NCBI GenBank assembly: GCA_052034115.1
Contig: JBPOIZ010000111.1
Coordinates: 1-10,050 of the forward strand
Source: Lutibacillus sp052034115
Lineage (GTDB): Bacteria; Actinomycetota; Actinomycetes; Actinomycetales; Dermatophilaceae
Length of the DNA: 10,050 nucleotides
Direction: 5' to 3'
This document shows positions 8,875-10,050 of this stretch, piece after piece (the first letter of the stretch is position 1; each line of letters opens with the position of its first letter). The position numbers and the translations under genes were made by a program. Below the pieces are notes generated by a model. The model was not told the DNA's origin and did no database searches. It was given only the letters and a program-made list of their open reading frames with translations.

Positions 8875-8881
8875 TGGCCGT

Positions 8882-9041
8882 TGTGTCTGGCATGCCCAGA
8901 CGCACGTGGCCCCGAGGGCCAACCCCCTCACACCGGGCAGTCCCACTCTCGATCCGTCGTGATCGTCGGCTGGGAAAGTGCGGGTGTGAGCACCGGCTCC
9001 GGACCATCCTCGGGTGGCTGGGGGCGGCATACCAGGAGCCG
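8882..9041 (+). promoter_or_regulatory. Predicted structured 5' leader of rpsL mRNA
   Basis: If transcription starts near 8881, three structures can form in the leader. TGTGTCTGG (8882-8890) pairs with CCAGACGCA (8896-8904), including one G-T wobble. TGGCCC (8907-8912) pairs with GGGCCA (8916-8921) around CGA. CGGCTCC (8994-9000) pairs at distance with GGAGCCG (9035-9041), enclosing the smaller hairpin CCATC/GGTGG (9004-9008, 9013-9017). The last structure ends 26 nt before the ribosome binding site. It may serve mRNA stability or ribosomal-protein feedback, which is inference; no family of known leaders was recognised. Confidence 0.4.
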
Positions 9042-9067
9042 TTCACCAGGACGGCCGACGACATGAC

Positions 9068-9071
9068 GGAG
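9068..9071 (+). promoter_or_regulatory. Ribosome binding site that fixes a TTG start for rpsL
   Basis: GGAG sits eight bases before TTG at 9080-9082. This supports TTG as start, since the next residues PTINQLVRKGRQ are the standard beginning of S12. An ATG at 9063 lies before the binding site and in another frame. An in-frame ATG at 9014 would add 22 residues not found in S12. Confidence 0.8.
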
Positions 9072-9079
9072 AAGACGTT

Positions 9080-9454
9080 TTGCCCACGATCAACCAGTTG
9101 GTGCGCAAGGGCCGCCAGGACAAGGTCGGCAAGACCAAGACGCCGGCGCTGAAGGGCTCGCCTCAGCGCCGCGGGGTGTGCACCCGGGTCTACACGACCA
9201 CCCCGAAGAAGCCGAACTCGGCGCTGCGCAAGGTCGCCCGTGTTCGTCTCACCTCTCAGATCGAGGTGACCGCATACATCCCCGGGGTTGGCCACAACCT
9301 GCAGGAGCACTCGATCGTGCTCGTCCGCGGTGGCCGGGTGAAGGACCTCCCCGGCGTGCGCTACAAGATCATCCGCGGTGCCCTCGACACTCAGGGCGTC
9401 AAGAACCGCAAGCAGGCTCGTAGCCGCTACGGCGCGAAGATGGAGAAGAAGTAA
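9080..9454 (+). CDS. rpsL: 30S ribosomal protein S12 (uS12)
   Basis: Ribosomal protein S12, 124 residues, complete and of standard actinobacterial length. It lies in the 30S decoding centre and helps tRNA selection and translocation. The N-terminus PTINQLVRKGR and the cores CTRVYTTTPKKPNSALRK and LVRGGRVKDLPGVRYK are conserved throughout the family. Lys43 and Lys88, the positions at which changes give streptomycin resistance, are both lysine, so this copy has the sensitive-type sequence. Asp89, the residue that can be beta-methylthiolated in some bacteria, is also present. The start is TTG, chosen from the family N-terminus and the GGAG at 9068-9071. The stop TAA (9452-9454) shares its last base with the rpsG start in the string TAATG. 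It is the first gene of the str operon (rpsL-rpsG-fusA). Confidence 0.97.
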   Translation: MPTINQLVRKGRQDKVGKTKTPALKGSPQRRGVCTRVYTTTPKKPNSALRKVARVRLTSQIEVTAYIPGVGHNLQEHSIVLVRGGRVKDLPGVRYKIIRGALDTQGVKNRKQARSRYGAKMEKK

Positions 9455-9924
9455 TGCCTCGCAAGGGTGCTGCCCCGAAGCGGGTGCTCATCGCCGACCC
9501 GGTCTACAGCTCGACGCTGGTGACCCAGCTGGTCAACAAGATCCTCCTCGACGGCAAGAAGTCGATCGCCGAGACGATCGTCTACGGCGCCCTCGAGGGC
9601 TGCCGCGCCAAGACGGGCACCGACCCGGTGGTCACCCTCAAGCGCGCTCTCGACAACGTCAAGCCGGCCCTCGAGGTCCGCAGCCGCCGGGTCGGTGGCG
9701 CGACCTACCAGGTCCCGGTCGAGGTCAAGCCCGGTCGCTCCACGACGCTGGCCCTGCGCTGGCTCGTCGGCTACGCCCGGCAGCGCCGGGAGAAGACGAT
9801 GACCGAGCGCCTCATGAACGAGATCCTCGACGCGAGCAACGGCCTCGGCGCCGCGGTGAAGCGTCGGGAGGACAACCACAAGTTGGGCGAGTCCAACCGA
9901 GCCTTCGCGCACTCCCGCTGGTGA
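9454..9924 (+). CDS. rpsG: 30S ribosomal protein S7 (uS7)
   Basis: Ribosomal protein S7, 156 residues, the usual bacterial length. It binds the 3' major domain of 16S rRNA, starts assembly of the 30S head and lines the exit-site tRNA path. Family signatures are the N-terminus MPRKGAAPKR, the central EVRSRRVGGATYQVPVEV, and the C-terminus KTMTERLMNEILDA through REDNHKLGESNRAFAHSRW. The ATG at 9454 overlaps the rpsL stop by one base, and GGAG (9442-9445, inside rpsL) lies eight bases upstream, so translation is probably coupled to rpsL. In E. coli, S7 represses its operon by binding the rpsL-rpsG spacer; no spacer exists here, so that site cannot be present in the same form. The stop is TGA 9922-9924. 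Confidence 0.98.
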   Translation: MPRKGAAPKRVLIADPVYSSTLVTQLVNKILLDGKKSIAETIVYGALEGCRAKTGTDPVVTLKRALDNVKPALEVRSRRVGGATYQVPVEVKPGRSTTLALRWLVGYARQRREKTMTERLMNEILDASNGLGAAVKRREDNHKLGESNRAFAHSRW

Positions 9925-9928
9925 CGTT

Positions 9929-9969
9929 CGGCTTATGCCGTTCCACGCGCTGCGTGGGGCGGAATACCG
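9929..9969 (+). promoter_or_regulatory. Intercistronic hairpin between rpsG and fusA
   Basis: CCACGC (9943-9948) pairs with GCGTGG (9952-9957) around GCT. The stem continues through two T-G wobbles, CCG/CGG, a G/A mismatch, TAT/ATA and, after a two-base bulge, CGG (9929-9931) against CCG (9967-9969). No T-run follows, so fusA is probably read through. A role in processing or tuning of fusA expression is inference. Confidence 0.55.
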
Positions 9970-10022
9970 GCCGTTCGACCCAGACCAGACCCAGCCACAC
10001 GAGATGAGACGAGACGACTGAC

Positions 10023-10050
10023 GTGGCACTCGACGTCCTGACGGACCTGA
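10023..10050 (+). CDS. fusA: Elongation factor G, first codons (3' end outside window)
   Basis: Only nine full codons are visible, starting at GTG 10023 and reading VALDVLTDL. This matches the short N-terminal segment that precedes the KVRNIGIMAHIDAGKTT P-loop region in actinobacterial EF-G. Position directly after rpsG supports the call, because rpsL-rpsG-fusA is the standard order. No strong Shine-Dalgarno is seen; GAGA at 10011-10014 is the nearest purine-rich stretch. EF-G is the GTPase that drives translocation on the ribosome. The GTP-binding motifs lie outside the window, so the call rests on the N-terminus and the gene order. Confidence 0.85.

Noticed and set aside
8582..8962. Plus-strand open frame of 126 codons upstream of rpsL
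   Set aside because: No family resemblance, biased composition, and it runs through the repeats, the hairpin and the candidate rpsL promoter.
9063..9152. Short plus-strand frame starting at ATG 9063, overlapping the rpsL start
   Set aside because: Thirty-odd codons, Arg-rich at the end, out of frame with rpsL; the Shine-Dalgarno lies inside it, not before it.
9014..9454. rpsL starting at ATG 9014
   Set aside because: It adds 22 residues not present in S12 proteins, and the ribosome binding site at 9068 points to TTG 9080.

Overview
The window is a high-GC actinobacterial chromosome segment, probably of the order Micrococcales, around the conserved rpoB-rpoC / rpsL-rpsG-fusA ribosomal and transcription locus. 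The lineage call rests on gene order, on the RpoC zinc-site and NADFDGDQM numbering that match actinobacterial RpoC, on the 124-residue S12 and 156-residue S7, and on frequent GTG/TTG starts. It is an inference, because no database was searched.

Layout. (1) 1-1355: 3' part of rpoB. (2) 1356-1449: spacer with a strong hairpin. (3) 1450-5358: complete rpoC, closed by an exceptionally long perfect-stem terminator (5378-5425). (4) About 5452-5761: broken remnant of a PadR-family regulator gene, missing its start codon and frameshifted at an AC repeat. (5) Minus strand, 8315 to 5740: a two-gene accessory operon. The first gene encodes a Tat-exported PHP-type metallohydrolase with a large inserted domain; the second, 8 nt downstream and sharing bases between stop codon and ribosome binding site, encodes a class I glutamine amidotransferase-like protein. 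(6) 8316-9079: about 760 bp without a convincing gene, containing CCGCGG repeats, a long hairpin, a candidate rpsL promoter and a structured leader. (7) 9080-9924: rpsL and rpsG, overlapping by one base. (8) 9925-10022: spacer with another hairpin, then the first codons of fusA at the right edge.

How the genes relate. rpoB and rpoC encode the two large RNA polymerase subunits and are co-transcribed. rpsL, rpsG and fusA encode S12, S7 and EF-G and form the str operon. The PHP and amidotransferase genes run against both housekeeping operons and look like an accessory insertion between them. No metabolic link between the two products can be read from the sequence, but the tight coupling suggests joint expression.

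The most notable points are the PHP enzyme with an approximately 185-residue insertion between its metal-binding motifs, its pairing with the amidotransferase, the PadR pseudogene, the related hairpins in the rpoB-rpoC and post-rpoC spacers, and the long structured upstream region of rpsL. I see no CRISPR array, tRNA, rRNA or insertion sequence. Nothing here amounts to a clear new defence or mobile system.
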